64,000 nucleotides of DNA, from positions 95,782,707 through 95,846,706 of the forward strand of contig CP136067.1 of NCBI GenBank assembly GCA_032622095.1, given 5' to 3'. Below the pieces are notes generated by a model. The model was not told where the DNA came from, made no database searches, and was given only the letters and a program-made list of their open reading frames with translations. This DNA is from Siphonodentalium dalli. Lineage: Eukaryota > Mollusca > Scaphopoda > Gadilida > Siphonodentaliidae. This document shows positions 13,001 through 28,000 of the stretch, in pieces. Every line of letters starts with the position of its first letter. Within the stretch, counting starts at the first letter, position 1. Made by a program: the position numbers and the translations under genes.

Positions 13001-16000
13001 AATCTGGACACGGATGTGAGTAGGGTCGGCACAGCAATAAAATTTTAACCCTCCTGATTGACACAAGGCCGGAGACGTAATCCATATAGTTCAGTTGAGG
13101 GCTTCTCCTTGGCGGAAAAACTGGTATATATCAACATATTAAACACATACAGTGAAACCTCTCCAAACCGGACCCTCTACAATCCGAACCCCTCTCCATT
13201 CCGAACGAATTGTTTGGTCCCAAATTTACCCAAGTGCATTGTCACTAATGATTACCTCTGTAATCCGAAACCTTCCTACTCCGAATACCGGACAGCTTTA
13301 TTATTCCATAAGTAAACAAATACACTAATGTTTACCTCCAAAATACGAATGCTCAAAGCGATGGAAGAGACAGAAAGCAATCAGTCAAAAGGTAATGATG
13401 TGAACATTTTCGCTTTTGAGTTGACCTGTGTGTGACCTCGATCACCGTCAGTGACAACAGTTAGTTACAAACGGACGAAGTGTTCTTGGTATATTAATCA
13501 AATTTATTTACAAATTAAAACGAATATAATGCCTGTGAATAAAAAGATACTGCCATATTTATATGTAATCTTATTCTAAATAAATTCCGAAAGCGATACC
13601 AGACGAACACGCATGCACACTCGTAATGTACTTGCGTACTATTGAATAAGCGTACCAATGTAATTAGTGGTCTTTTGTATCGGAAAAGCTTTGAAACGGA
13701 TTAAAACAATAGGTGACTAATTGGATGCGCCTAAACCAGAATTGATTACTGCACTGCACGACTTTCAGATACATGCAGATACAGATAGATACATGTTTGC
13801 TTATATCACAAACTGATTGAACAATGGTGACTTCACAGGTAATTAGAGCAGTGACACGTTGTTTTTACATCAGCTATTATGCTGGAATGGACTCTTTGTT
13901 TTTACAATTGTCCAAACTAAACACTAATTCGCTAAAAGTACGGGACGGTGCTTTATTGTTAACATCACAGTTTTATTAAATCAACTTATCACAATTAATT
14001 AGCTGTCGGGAAAACGATAGCTCAGAGTTGAAATTTACCATCAACAACATTTTCAAAAACCGTGAATCACCGTAAAATGTATTGTTTCTGTGTTTCCTGG
14101 TTTATCTATACATATATTTATTTCTTATTATAGCATGTTTATCTATTGCAATTTATGTTTTATTTTGTAGTTTATTGAATAAAGATTAAGTAATCAGTAA
14201 TAAGGTGTTCGGGTCTCGATAACTCTTACTGACAGCGGCAATATATTCCGATGGTTTTGCGATTTTCTGTAAACCGAACACCAAATCGAACAGAAAGGCC
14301 GGTCCGAATGGTGTTCGGTTTAGAGAGGTTTTACTGTACTAGTATATATCAACATATTAAACACATACGTGTACTAGTTAGTATCAACATATGGAACACA
14401 TACCAGTATTCGGTCAAACTTCGTTTGAGAATCGCAAGGAACCGTTAAATCACTTTGAGTTATCCATTTGTTCGACTTAATCATTTCGACAAGTTGCATT
14501 GTATTGGAAGAAGAAGAAGATAAACGACGAGGTCTGTCCATTGTGCGTTTAGAAAGCTTCAGGCGAGGGGCGTCGGCCCGAGTATGGAACTTTCTAAACG
14601 CTTAATTGACAGACCAAGTTGTTCATCAAACAAACAATCATTCATTTGACAACTATCGAGTGACGAGCGTGCAGCACAGAAATCGATTAAATTTTCGCCA
14701 TTTTCAATAAATTCCAGGTGATAACAACAATCAAATATCATTAATATATAGAAAACTAAGTAATTTGAGTCGAAATGTATTCTGTAAACGTTCAGGTTAA
14801 TAGGTTATCTTAAAATCAAAGTTAATATTTTGATACAAATTTAATTTATGGCTGGAGTCATAAATTAAATTACGAATTTCCGTGTACAAGATGTAATCAA
14901 AATAATTCACAGATAGTGGATTGGGCAAAGTGTGGCACACATGATCGTGTAAAAAATTATGTTGATAAGGGGCGTTAACTCAAGCCACTCACCGACTAGT
15001 GACTATACAATGACTTAATGAGTATATGGGACTAGTATGCATATAATATAAATTTATTTGAGACAGTTGCTTGAAAACTGTCCAAAAATGACTCTACAAT
15101 GACAATTGGTATTTTTGCATTCCAGCTAATCTGCCATCCGTAACATTACTTCGTACTCAACAGACTTTCAAATAATGGAAATCTGGTTACCTTATTCTAC
15201 AACTCAGAGACTAAAGAAACCAACAGCAACATTTGGGTACAGTATCCCTTCAACCTATAGTATGGGTGACCTCACCATTGTCACTGTTTAACTCAATAAT
15301 TAATCACACTATGCATGTTTGAATTTAACGCTAAAATAACACCATTCGAAAATTAGCTGATTTGGTATATCAAATTTTAACAGTCATAACTTTGGCCACT
15401 TTCTTTAAATGTGACAAGTGGTGCATGACACTGGAATTTGGAATATGAATTTGGGGAATTATTTCAAAGCATGTTAATAATTTGCATATGGATTTATTTT
15501 TGGTAAGTCATAGTTCTTACATATCGAAAATATCACCCGTCACAGTCCACAAATATATAAAGTTGTATTTTATGAAAATGCATAATTGAGGTGACTAATG
15601 GGTGAACATCACCAACTTCAACTGGGAAACAATCTGATCCTAGGCCTCCCATAGTGGTTGAGGCCTCAGCAGATTGAGGTTTCCAGAGGGTGAATTTTGT
15701 TATGCTAGCCTGCCATGTGGAATAGTGTCACTAAATTCACCCTCTGGGGACATCATTATGCAAGTGACAGACAAACACACTATTTCAAGGCTTGGCCAGC
15801 CAGTGGTTTAGCAATGTACAGTAATGCCCTAATTAATCGACTCCCTAACCACACCAGAATTATGGGTAACTTTTCAGGATTTAGTCGGAAATATGGCTTG
15901 TTGCCATTCATCGGAAAGCTCTCCCCGAGAGCTTTCCGATGAATGCCAATAAGCCATATTTCTGACTAAATCCTGAAAAGTTACACATAATTCTGCTGTG

Positions 16001-19000
16001 GTTAGGGAGTCGATTAATTAGGGCATTACTGTAGCCAGCTTTATAGACTAAGTATTAACCCTTTCATGACAGGAGCGGTGCTGGTGCAGTACTAACGATC
16101 CTGTGCCAGTGTTCACATAGGTAGTCTTGCATATATAAGAGAATGCACTGGCTTTCATGGTCAAAGGTAAATATTGTTATGCCAATGAATTCTCTTATAT
16201 GTGCGAGGCTCCCTATGGGACACTAACATATATAGGAGAATGCATTGGCACAGGGTTTTCACCAAATTTCAGGAAGCTCCAGTCATGGAACTGTTAATTA
16301 TTTCAGCTCACCTTCGCTGTCTGACCGGGTGGTCGACCATTGGCACTCTGACTTGTTTGCGAGGTGGGTTTGTGTGGAGAATTATTTCCGCTGCTATTTT
16401 GAGAACTAGAAGCTCCCCTTACCGGCATCATCGCTCCAAACCCGCTGAGGAACGAGTCCATCTGTAAGGTAGGTGATAAGAAAAATTGTCTGAGATTTTA
16501 TTATAATGTAACGTATTGGAATCAGCTTAGTCATCTGTATGTCTGTCCGAGGATGCAATTTTGTCCAAACTTGTATTTCTATATTTTTCAGTCAATTTTT
16601 TTAATAATACCAACCATTTAGTACCATGGGAACCTATGCATCTGCGATTATGAAGTCTGTCAGACTTTTTTTTTTGTGGAGTAATTACATTTTCGACTTT
16701 GAAAGTTTTCACAACATGCATAATTTTGTCCAAGCATGTATTCCTGTGTTTTTTTTTTTTTAAACAAGTATGTTGTTAATATGGCTACATATTGACTTAA
16801 AATTACTGTCTGAGCATTTAGGCCACGCAAAGTGAATTTCCTGTTTCTGAGGCCCATGTGCATGGTCTCGAAACCCCACACATGCAGCCTTTTTATTCAC
16901 ATTTTATTTTTTCACAAGAAATTATTATCTATCTGAAATAATTGTGGTATGTTTTTTATACCATCAAGCCTGCAAATAGTGTGTCTGTCATTTGCAGAAT
17001 GAGGTCCCCAGAGGGTGAATTTAGTGATGCTATCCCGCACAGCATACTAGAATCACCAAATTCACCCTCTGGGGACCTCATTCTACTAGGCATCATCTTC
17101 TGGGAAGTATCTAGTCTCAAATTAACATTAACATTTGGACAAGAAGTTCCGCTTCATAACTAAAATAAGCACATCTTTTATCCATATTTTAAATAAAGCC
17201 TATAACATGGCATCTGTCTATGAGATCTGTCGCCAAGGAAATTTTTTTTCCCCTAATTTCGAGGGCTGTTGTTCAGACTTTCGAAGGCATTTAAAATAAT
17301 AAACAAACCCACTTGCCAAAAATTTTGCCAAATGAATTTTTGTTAACTATTGGTAAATTTTCATGATTTAGTCGGAAATATGGCAACAAGCCATATTTCC
17401 AACTAAATCCTGAAAAGTTACCCATAATTCTGCTGTGGTTAAGAAGTCGATTAATTAGAGCATTACTGTAGGGTTATGAATAAACTCCAAACTGAATGCA
17501 GTTGGTTATTTGAGACTATCGCAGGCTGAACAAGAAATTGCCCTCGCCAGCATTATAACTGCACAATGTTAAAGGCAATCTGGTTACCGGTGGCAGATAC
17601 ATATAGCAATTAGCACATTGTTTAGCTAAATTTCATTAAAGTTCAAACTTATAACTGCACAATGTTAAGTGGAATCTTGTTGCCTGTGGCAGATACATAT
17701 AGCAATTAGCACATTATTTAGCTAAACTTCACTAAAATTCAAACTTATCACTGCACAATGTTAGGGGCAATCTGGTTGCCCGTGGCAGATACATATAGCA
17801 ATTAGCACATTGTTTAGCTAAACTTCAAACTTATAACTGCACAATATTAACGGAAATCTGGTTGCCCGTGGCAGATACATATAGCAATTAGCACATTATT
17901 TAGCTAAACTTCACTAAAATTCAAACTTATCACTGCACAATGTTAGGGGCAATCTGGTTGCCCGTGGCAGATACATATAGCAATTAGCACATTGTTTAGC
18001 TAAACTTCACTAAAATTCAAACTTATAACTGCACAATATTAACGGCAATCTGGTTGCCCGTGGCAGATACATATAGCAATTAGCACATTGTTTAGCTAAA
18101 CTTCACTAAAATTCAAACTTATAACTGCACAATGTTAAGGGCAATCTGGTTGCCCGTGGCAGATATATACAACAATTATCATGATGTTTAGCTAATGTTC
18201 ACCAAAATTCCAAGAATATATTTTATCCCACTCACCATTGAATTAGATTGTGGATCTGTCGGGACAAGTTGCTTCTCGTTCTCAGCAGTAATCTTTGTTA
18301 TTTCAAGGCCTCTGAAAAAACAAGGCAGTCAATGATTGTGGTGTAATGACGACACATAGATATGGATACCAACCTTTAATGTATGAAGTAGCAGATAATA
18401 AGCAATCAAGGTATACAAACAGAGTCGCGGAATGAAAGACCTGAATGAGAGGTGATGCTCGGATAGATATCAAAACCTCAAGATGAAATGAGTTGTGGTA
18501 TAGCTGTTCCTTATATACTATTTGGGATGAATATTAGATGAGGTATTTGGTAATACACATCGGCATTGGCTCTGCCGTTATGGTCATTTCCTATGACCAT
18601 ATTTGGGGGATCGACTTCATGCGGGTCTGGGCTGCGATTAAGATGTGTGAGGTTTCTGTAAGGAACAGAGCACTGATATTCGAGTTTGGGTTCTTCTATA
18701 CGTAGCACGGGTATATTATACAATTAGTGCTATAGTAATATAATGGGGCACAGATAGCTATGTTATGGGGCATGGGTAGTTATGTCACATGATTGTTGAA
18801 AACTAAGCAAACTGAACTAGATTGGTCACTATAATATCTACCACAGAGTCTCAAAATATGCAGATTCACTATTAACCCTTTCAGTGCCAAGTCCGATTTT
18901 TGTATCAACCCATATTTCCTTGATCATTTTTCAAATTTATTGATTATAATAATGTGATACATTGATGGAAAGAGCTCTTAGAGCTCTTTCCATCAATGTA

Positions 19001-22000
19001 TCACATTATTATAATCAATAAATTTGAAAAATGATCAAGGAAATATGGGTTGATACAAAAATCGGACTTGGCACTTTTTCCCTTCTGGGAAGTTTCTATA
19101 TCCCCTAATTTGCAGAAGATAAAATGCATAATCGAGGTGAATAATGGGTGAACATCACCAACATCAACTGGAGAACTTCAATCTGATCCTAGGTCTCCCA
19201 TAGTAGTTGAGGCCTAAGTAGAATGAGGTTCCCAGAGGGTGAATTTGGTGATTCTAGCCCGCTATGCAGATAGTGTCACTAAATTCACCCTCTGGGGGCC
19301 CTCATTCTGCAAATTACAGGCACACTATTTGCAGACTTGCTTCTTTGGCTTGAAGCCTCATTTTATTTTCGATAACCTTAAAGGGAAACTGCACTCAAAT
19401 TTCCAGTATTTTCAGGCAAATGTATCAAATAAAATATTACATTACTTGCTGAAACAGGCTCTCTTCAGGAGCCTTTATTCAGCATCAGAGGGGCTTGCAG
19501 CCCCTGCACGAAGGGGCTTGCGGCCCCTGTAGAAAGGAGCTTGCAGCCCATTCATGTGTTAGCAGGCCTGCGGCACCTGTGTGCATTGCACACATGCCAG
19601 ACAGATCCTATTCTTTATACATAGAGATAATATTTATTGCGTTACTTGTTGATGGATTCCACATCTGGTGACTTCTTCTATCTCCATAATTGAAAACGCT
19701 GAAAACACTTGAGTATATACTTTAATCGCGTCGCTCAATTAGAACAAATCCTATCCTTGTGATTGAAAATTACATCGCATTGCTCGCATCGCAACGCCGT
19801 GTGAATACCTCAGTGATATTATGTTTGTCCTAATTGAGCATTGACACAGAAGTTGGATCGCCATCTTAAAAAGCCTAGACGGGTGTCGATAGTTGCAAAT
19901 ATGAGGACAATCTGTCTGATAGTTTCAGAGAACAAATATCCATTTGTAACACTTTTGAGCTACCAGAGAATCATTTATATTTCTATCCTGCTACTTACTT
20001 CTGTTGCTGTTTAAGCTGATCGATTTGTTCCAGTTTAGATTTATATTTATATTCTGCTTCTTACTTCTGTTGCTGTTTAAGATCGATTTGTTCCAGTTTA
20101 GATTTATATTTATATTCTGCTTCTTACTTCTGTTGCTGTTTAAGATCGATTTGTTCCAGTTTAGATTTATATTTATATTCTGCTTCTTACTTGTTGCTGT
20201 TTAAGATCGATTTGTTCCAGTTTAGATTTATATTTATATTCTGCTTCTTACTTCTGTTGTAGTTTAAGCTGATCGATTTGTTCGAGTTTAAATTTATATT
20301 TCTATTGTGCTACTTACTTCTGTTGCTGTTTAAGCTGATCGATTTGTTAGAGTTTAACTTCTTCGCTGCTATGACGTCTGTAACTATTACGGATGTAAAA
20401 GTGCACATCGTATGCTATATGGTCCATAGTACCTACAGACCAACTTCAGCACACTAGTAGCCCATTATTCATAACTGGAACTCAGAGATTACATCAGAAT
20501 AATTGTATCTCGAAGTTTCAAAAAGTGATTGATGTTCCACGATTGTGAAGGATAATAGCCTTTCAAATGAGTCAGTTTTATGGTTCTTGTGATATTGCCG
20601 TTATATTTTCCCACTGTAAACTGGCAATAACGCCAACAGCCCAGCATACGACGTCATAACGTCATTCAGCAGCGAAGAGGTTAAATTTCTATATTTCTAT
20701 TCTGTACTCACTTCTGTTGCTGTTTAAGCTGATCGATTTGTTCAAGTTTAGATTTATGTTCTGATTCGACTTTCTGTATCATTTCTTTTATCATCTGCAT
20801 GAAAGCGTTGAACTGTAAAATGAAGATGTGACACCATGGCAACTAAACAGATTTGACAACGGAACAGGCAGGAGATCAATAACCAGTCTAAACATGGAAT
20901 GATTCAGTCAAAAGAGATGTACAGTAATGTCCTAAATAATCGACTCCTTAACCAGAGCAGAATTATGGGTAACTTTTCAGGATTTAGTCGGAAATATGGC
21001 TTGTTGGCATTCATCAGAAAGCTCTCAGTGAGAGCTTTCCGATGAACGGCAACAAGCCATATTTACGACTAAATCCTGAAAAGTTACCCATAATTCTGCT
21101 GTGGTTAAGGAGTCGATTACTTAGGGCATTACTGTACAAGGCAGTAACATGGCAATAAAAGGACATTGACAACTAGAGTTGGGACTGTCCCAGTAGGACT
21201 AAGGATACCTCCCCCCACAGTGCAATTGGGCTAGATTAATTAAGGGTAGCCATATTAACATATATTTTTTCCAACAAAAAAAAACCACAAAGAATACAAG
21301 TTCAGACAAAATTATGTATGTTCTGATAAATTTCTAAGCGGAAAAAGGGAAATAACTCCACTAAAAAATAATCAAAGTGGTAAATATGTGCACCAAGTTT
21401 CAAATATATTTACAAGAAAATGTAGGAACACAAGATCGGACATAATTATTCATGTTGCGATAAATTTGTAAGTCAAAATAGGGAGCTCCACTAACAAAAG
21501 TCGGACAGACCTCACAATCGCAGGTGCACAGGTTCCCAAGGTACAGTAATGCCCTAATTAATCAACTTCTTAACCACAGAATAATTATGGGTAACTTTTC
21601 AGGATTTAGTCGGAAATATGGCTTGTTGCCATTCATCGGAAAGCTCTTGGCGATTAATTGGGGCATTACTGTACTAAATATAAATGAAAAATGTAGGAAT
21701 ACAAGCTCAGACAACGTTGTATCCAGTACACACAGTAAAACTAGATCCCATGGTTTGGGCACTAAGTTTACCAGACTCACAAAACTAGTACTACATATAT
21801 GTTACACAGGTTCACTGAACTGGGACTCGGAATCGATTCCCTTCTGCTTAGGAAAGTTTCTTTATTATCAAATTTCTACAGAAACTTCTTCAAATAGATT
21901 CTATTTCTTTTTTAGTTTAGTTTCTCTAAATCCTCAAATTGGCGGACAAAACAATGCATAAGCGAGGTTTCCAATGGGTGTACATCACGATATTCACCAT

Positions 22001-25000
22001 TTAGGGAACTTCAATCTGAGTCTATGTCTCCCATAGCAGATGGGGCCATGCAGAATGAGGTTCCCAGAGGGTGAATTTAGTGATGCTAGCCCGCTATGCG
22101 GGATAGCGTCACTAAATTCACCCTCTGAGAACCTCATTCTTCAATGACAGGCACACTAAACTCAGGCTTTCTGGTGTGCAAGGTGTTGTATATAGAATAC
22201 ACCCATAGTAGCCGAGAATACAAAATTTTCACGAGTGGAATTGTGGTTTTAACCACGAGCCTTCTGGCGAGTGGTATTGTGGTGAAAATTTTGTACTCTC
22301 GGGTACTATGCGTGTATTTTATTTATGCCATAATTATTATTTTTGTAATTTTGTTCGCGAATTCAACTACCCCGCTGTTTACTTTGAATGATGTGTATTC
22401 TCACCCAGAGACACACACAGGACGCTATAAGGAATGTGCGTCACGCGTAGTGATGCTTACATTAACGTCATGACGTCATCCTATTTATGAGCGATCAGTC
22501 ACCTGGAATTATCATTCATAAGTTTCCTAGTTAATATAGCACTAGCAAGCTACATTTGATTGAAATTCATGCAATTTTCCTCATATCTAATTGATATCAT
22601 AACAACTTCCAATTTCAAATGAATGTGACATAGGAACTATTTTGCTAACTACGATGTAGTTCTACTATGGGTATACACGTTTAACACATGAAATTACGTA
22701 TGAAATTTACACCCACAGTAGAAATTTATACCCACAGTAGGAAGCTGTATACCCACAGTAGGGTGTAAAGATGGAATTTACAAAATAGGTGTTATACACA
22801 CAATAGAACAGGCAATTATGGTATAAATTCGCTTACCCTGGCAGTCATGATACCTGATCAGACACATACTTACCTCTAATGGTTACACATAAAAACATAC
22901 CTGAGCAAGAGATAGATTATTGTCGATACATAATGGCAGTAAAAATGGTAGAACTTTGGTCGCCATGACGTCTTTGGTGAGTCCCAGTTTCGTGTGGTTC
23001 AAAGCAACTTTATATATACCTAAAATATATGGAGATATACCGATAAACCTAAAAAAAACTTTATATATACCTAAAATAAATGGAGATATACCTATATACC
23101 TAAAACATAGAATTTATATTACTTAAAATATATGGAGATATACCTATATACCTAAAACACACACTTTATATATACCTAAAACACATGGAACTAGAGGTGT
23201 GACTGTCCCAATGGGACTAAGGATATATACCCCCCATGTTTTTAAAATACTAAGATGTTTCACATGTCAGTAAACATTTAGTTAAAATAATAAAATAACA
23301 GTTCCCATTGCAGGTGCACAAACCTAACCGTAATCTTAAACCTATTGACCGAAAAATGTAGGAATAAAAGCTCGGACAAAATTATGCATTTTGCAAAAAT
23401 GTTCTAAGTCGAAAAAGGGGAATAACTCCACAAAAAAAGTCGGACAGACATCGTAATCGCAGGTGCACAGGTTCTCATGGTACTAAATATCAGTGCCAAG
23501 ATTAAAAAACATTGACCTAAAAATGTAGAAATAAAAGCACGGACAAAATTAGGCATGTTGCAAAAAAATGTTTAAGTAAAAAAAGGGAAATAACTCCACC
23601 AAAAAATGCCGGACAGACGTCATAATCGCAGGTGCACAGGTTCCCATGGTACTAAATGTCTGTGCCAAGTTAAACAAATATTGACCTAGAAATGTAGGAA
23701 TAAAAGCTCGGACAAAATTATACATGTTGCAAAAAAATTTCTAAGTCGAAAAAGGGGAAATAACTCCAACAAAAAAAGTCCGACAGACGTCATAATCGCA
23801 GGTGCACAGGTTTCCATGGTGGTTGATGCCTGTGCCAAGTTTCACTGAAATTGATCAAAAAACAGCTGAGAAAAACTCCGGACAAATTTGTGTCCACGGA
23901 TGGATGACAGACGGATGGATGGACGGACGGACGAGTTGACTCCAGTATACCCCCCCTAACTTCATTGCGGGGGGTATAATTTCGTTGCGGGGGGGGTATA
24001 ATTATCAATGAGATGGTACACCATTAGAAGCCAAATTATTAATTTTCGCCAGTTTCAACCACGTGCAGACTTTTTTTTAATGTTAGTTAGAGTAATGCCC
24101 TAAATAATCGACTCCTTAACCATAGTAGAATTATGGGTAATTTTTCAGGATTCAGTTGGAAATATGTTGCCATTCATCGGAAAACTCTCAGTGAGGGTGA
24201 GTGATTATTCCTATTATACCATGTCAATGTTTTAGAAAGACAGCAAAATTATTTTTTCGGTTTTCAATAACAAAATGATATTCTTCATAACAAAATGATA
24301 TTCTTCAGTATTTATGAGTCTAGTTTATGTTTCATATTTGGTTTCAATATTTTTTTCAACAGAACAAATAGCAAAGAGATATTAAATTAGATTTTGTATC
24401 TTGTTGTAGTAACTGGAAGTCTGTAACCCATGAATACTTCTGTAACTAGAGGTGTGACTGTCCCAATGGGACTAAGGATACCCCCTGTGTTTTAAAACAC
24501 TAAGATGTTTCACATGTCAGTAAACATTTAGTTATAATAATAAAATGATAGATTCCCAATGCAGGTGCACAACCCTAACCTAACCCTAATCCTAAACCTA
24601 TTGACCAAAAAATGTAGGAATAAAAAAAGCTCGGACAAAATTATGCATGTTGCGAAAAAGGGAACAATTCCACAATAAAAAGTTGGACAGACGTCATAAT
24701 CACAGGTGCACAGATTCCCATGGCACTAAATATATGTGCCAAGTTTTAAAAACATTGACCTAAAAATGTAGGAATAAAAGCTCGGACAAAATTATGCATG
24801 TTGCAAAAAATGTTCTAAGTCGAAAAGGGGAATAACTCCACCAAAAAAGTTGTACAGACGTCATAATTGCAGGTGCACAGGTTCCCATGGTACTAAATAT
24901 CTGTACCAAGTTTTTTAAAAATTGACCTAAAAAAATGTAGCAATAAAAGCTCGGACGAAATTATACATGTTGCAAAAAAATTCTAAGTGAAAAAAGGGGA

Positions 25001-28000
25001 TAACTCCACCAAAACAATCCTACAGATGTCATAATCGCAGGTGCACAGGTTCCCATGGTGGTTGATGTCTGTGCCAAGTTTCACGGAAAATGATCAAAAA
25101 ACAACTGAGAAAAACTCTGGACAAATTTGTGTCCATGGACGGACAACGGACGGACGATGGACAAGCTGATTCCAGTATACACCCCCCCACCCCGCAACAA
25201 AGTATAGATACGAGTAAGGTATATAGATATTTTATTATTTTCTCACCTAGTACACTCATGAGCACAGCGGGCTCCCTGGTTGGTATCTGTGGCAACAGCG
25301 GCAAAACTTCATCGAGGACATACCATTTATCCATGTACTCCATTAGCTTACCGAGACAGAGTAAACAATTCACTCGGATCTGAAATGCCAATGACATTGT
25401 TAGTTGTCATGACAACCATGTACTCCATTAGCTTACCGAGACACAGTAAACAATTCACTTGAATCTGAAAATCAAATTACATCGATAGTCATGACAACCT
25501 CGTACTCCATTGGGTTACCAAGACACAGTAAACAATTCACTTGGATCTGAAAATTGAATGACATCATTAGTCATTATGACAACATCCTACTCAATTAGCT
25601 TACCGAGACACAGTAAACAATTCACTTGGATCTGTAAATCGAAAGACATTGTTAGTTGTCATGACAACCTTGTACACAATTAGCTTACCAAGACACAGTA
25701 AACAATTCACATGGATCTGTAAATCGAAAGACATTGTTAGTTGTCATGACAACCTTGTACTCAATTAGCTTACCGAGACACAGTAAACAATTCACTTGGA
25801 TCTGAAAATTGAAAGACATCATTAGTCGTCATGACAACCAGGATTCATGCTGTCATAGGCCAAATTGGCAAAAGTTTGTTTTACCCCAAAATAGGAAATC
25901 TAATTTAAAAAACAAATTGATTTTGTAACAGGAGCGACATGAGAATCAAAGTTATAGTATCATCATCTGCTAATTGATAAGGCGATACAGCTTAATGGAT
26001 AGCAAAAGGCACTCATAGCAGTGCAATGTAATAAAACAGTAATGAGGATTAACACTATTGAATCCTACGTTTTTTTTTTTTTTTAAATTTGGCCAAAAAA
26101 AAATCAGAATTAGCCAAAAAATTGGCCAACAGATTTTTCGGCCCAGCATGAACACTGATGAGAACCTCATATTCAATTACAGTAATGCTCTAAGTAATCG
26201 ACTTCTTAACCACAGCAGAATTATGGGTAACTTTTCAGGATTTAGTCGGAAATATGGCTTGTTGCCATTCATCGGAAAGCTCTCCCCGAGAGCTTTCCGA
26301 TGAATGGCAACAAGCCATATTTCCAACTAAATCCTGAAAAGTTACCCATAATTCTGCTGTGGTTAAGAAGTTAATTATTTAGAGCATTACTGTAGCTTGC
26401 CGAGCGAAGCGTACAGTTTATTCATGTCTGAAAATCAAAATTATGTCATCACAAGCTCTTTCCCTCAGTTTTCAATGTAAATGACCTTTTTTAAACATAT
26501 TTTGACTGATTTTCACTGATTGGATGTCCTACTTTTACTAAGTTTATGTCCTATACATCATATTCAATGAAACTGAATGAAAATAATTTTATAATGGCTA
26601 ATCAGTCATAATAGCCTAGAAAAATATTCTGAAACATTAGTTGTCTAACAGTTAGTCAGACAAACAATGAAAATAAACTGAGGCATAATTTGTTGGACCA
26701 ACCCCATATTCAAACTTAATAGATCTGTGTTTTCTTGTGATTAAATCACATGCCAAATGTTGAGTCGATCTAAATACGAGGACTAAAGTTATCATTTGGA
26801 AACCAAAACAATTGGTGTATTCTAAGTCCAACAAGGCTATAACTCCAGCAAAATTTGCGGACCAACCCCATATTTGAACTTGAGCTGTGCTTTTTTGTGA
26901 TTAACCCACATCCTAGTTTCTAGTTGATCAAAAAACAAATACTGAAGTTATAATCCCAAAATAAGATGGGCAGACAGACAACGGCTAGACAGACGGATGG
27001 ATGGACAGACTGATTTCATAATACAACTGTCAATGGGAGTATAAAAACTATTTTAATATACCCAAGAATCTCTTTAAAAGGTTCAGGGGATAGAGATCAT
27101 ATTTTTAAGTTACGACTTTGAATATTAATAAACTCACACATAAATCTGACGTTCCGAGGCAGAGTTTCTTTATCCTTGGCACGATGGAAACTTTGAGAGT
27201 TTGGTACTCAATTAGTTCCGCAAACGACGGAATGATATTCAAACAGAGTTCCTGGAAGAAAGAAATACTAAGAATCAGGCCCTTATTAGTGGCCCTTCAA
27301 GTCATTTTAAATAACTATTAGTTATTTGGGGTAAACAGCACTTATCGCATGTTCTACGGATAAAGTTAAATCTAAATTTTACGTTGATAATAAATGCTCT
27401 TTATTGCCAATTATTAGTGCTCCGGGTCAAATTACTCATATGTAAAAAATTTCAGCTCCGAGGATCCAACCGCTTGGTCACCTCTAGCCAAAATATATAT
27501 AAAATAACAACAGATGGACTGTCATCCGGTGCATACCCCCTTGTGACATACCACCTAGTGTGAGCGGACAGACGGACCCAAAAATACGAATTTTCATATA
27601 TGACAAAGATGAATAACTATAGAATGAAAAACCTAAACAAAACGATTGAACACAACATTGAATGTCTTCATAACAGTGGAGAACATCCATACCAAATTTC
27701 ATTGAGATCCAAGAATTACCGTTCAAGTTATGGCCTGAACAGACATCAGACGGACCAAAAAGCCAACATTTCCAGATAAATAAAGATGAATAACTCTAGA
27801 ATGGAATACCCGAACAAATGATTGAACCCTCCATTGAATTTCCTCATGGATGCAAGCACGGACGTACCAACATTTGCCAAGAATATTCATCTACTATCTG
27901 AAAACACTGGTAGTTCATTTTCTTCTTCTCATTTCAATCACACACAACCAAAGCGGACAGCCATCTCCTCATGACCTCTGACCTCACTTCCGTTATTTTT

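Larger units (their letters stand above)
7344..13120. mobile_element. Large inverted-repeat DNA element (5.8 kb) in SCYL2 intron 15
   Basis: Perfect 43-bp inverted ends at 7344-7386 and 13078-13120 (TTTTTCCGCCAAGGAGAAGC...). The right 170 bp are shared with the short element at 7048-7320. Inside are a 192-bp tandem array, a 175-bp array, a 222-bp direct duplication and short coding-like stretches with stops. I see no intact transposase, and no clear target duplication. The superfamily is unassigned. Confidence 0.65.

Noticed and set aside
17535-18180. CRISPR-like regular repeats
   Set aside because: The units are 92-102 bp with no short repeat/unique spacer alternation, and the genome is eukaryotic. 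It is a plain tandem array.
24563-24600. Telomere-like CCCTAA stretch
   Set aside because: Only two or three imperfect units inside a dispersed repeat.
27118-27321. 67-codon plus-strand frame
   Set aside because: Antisense of SCYL2 exon 10, whose splice sites and family match are clear.
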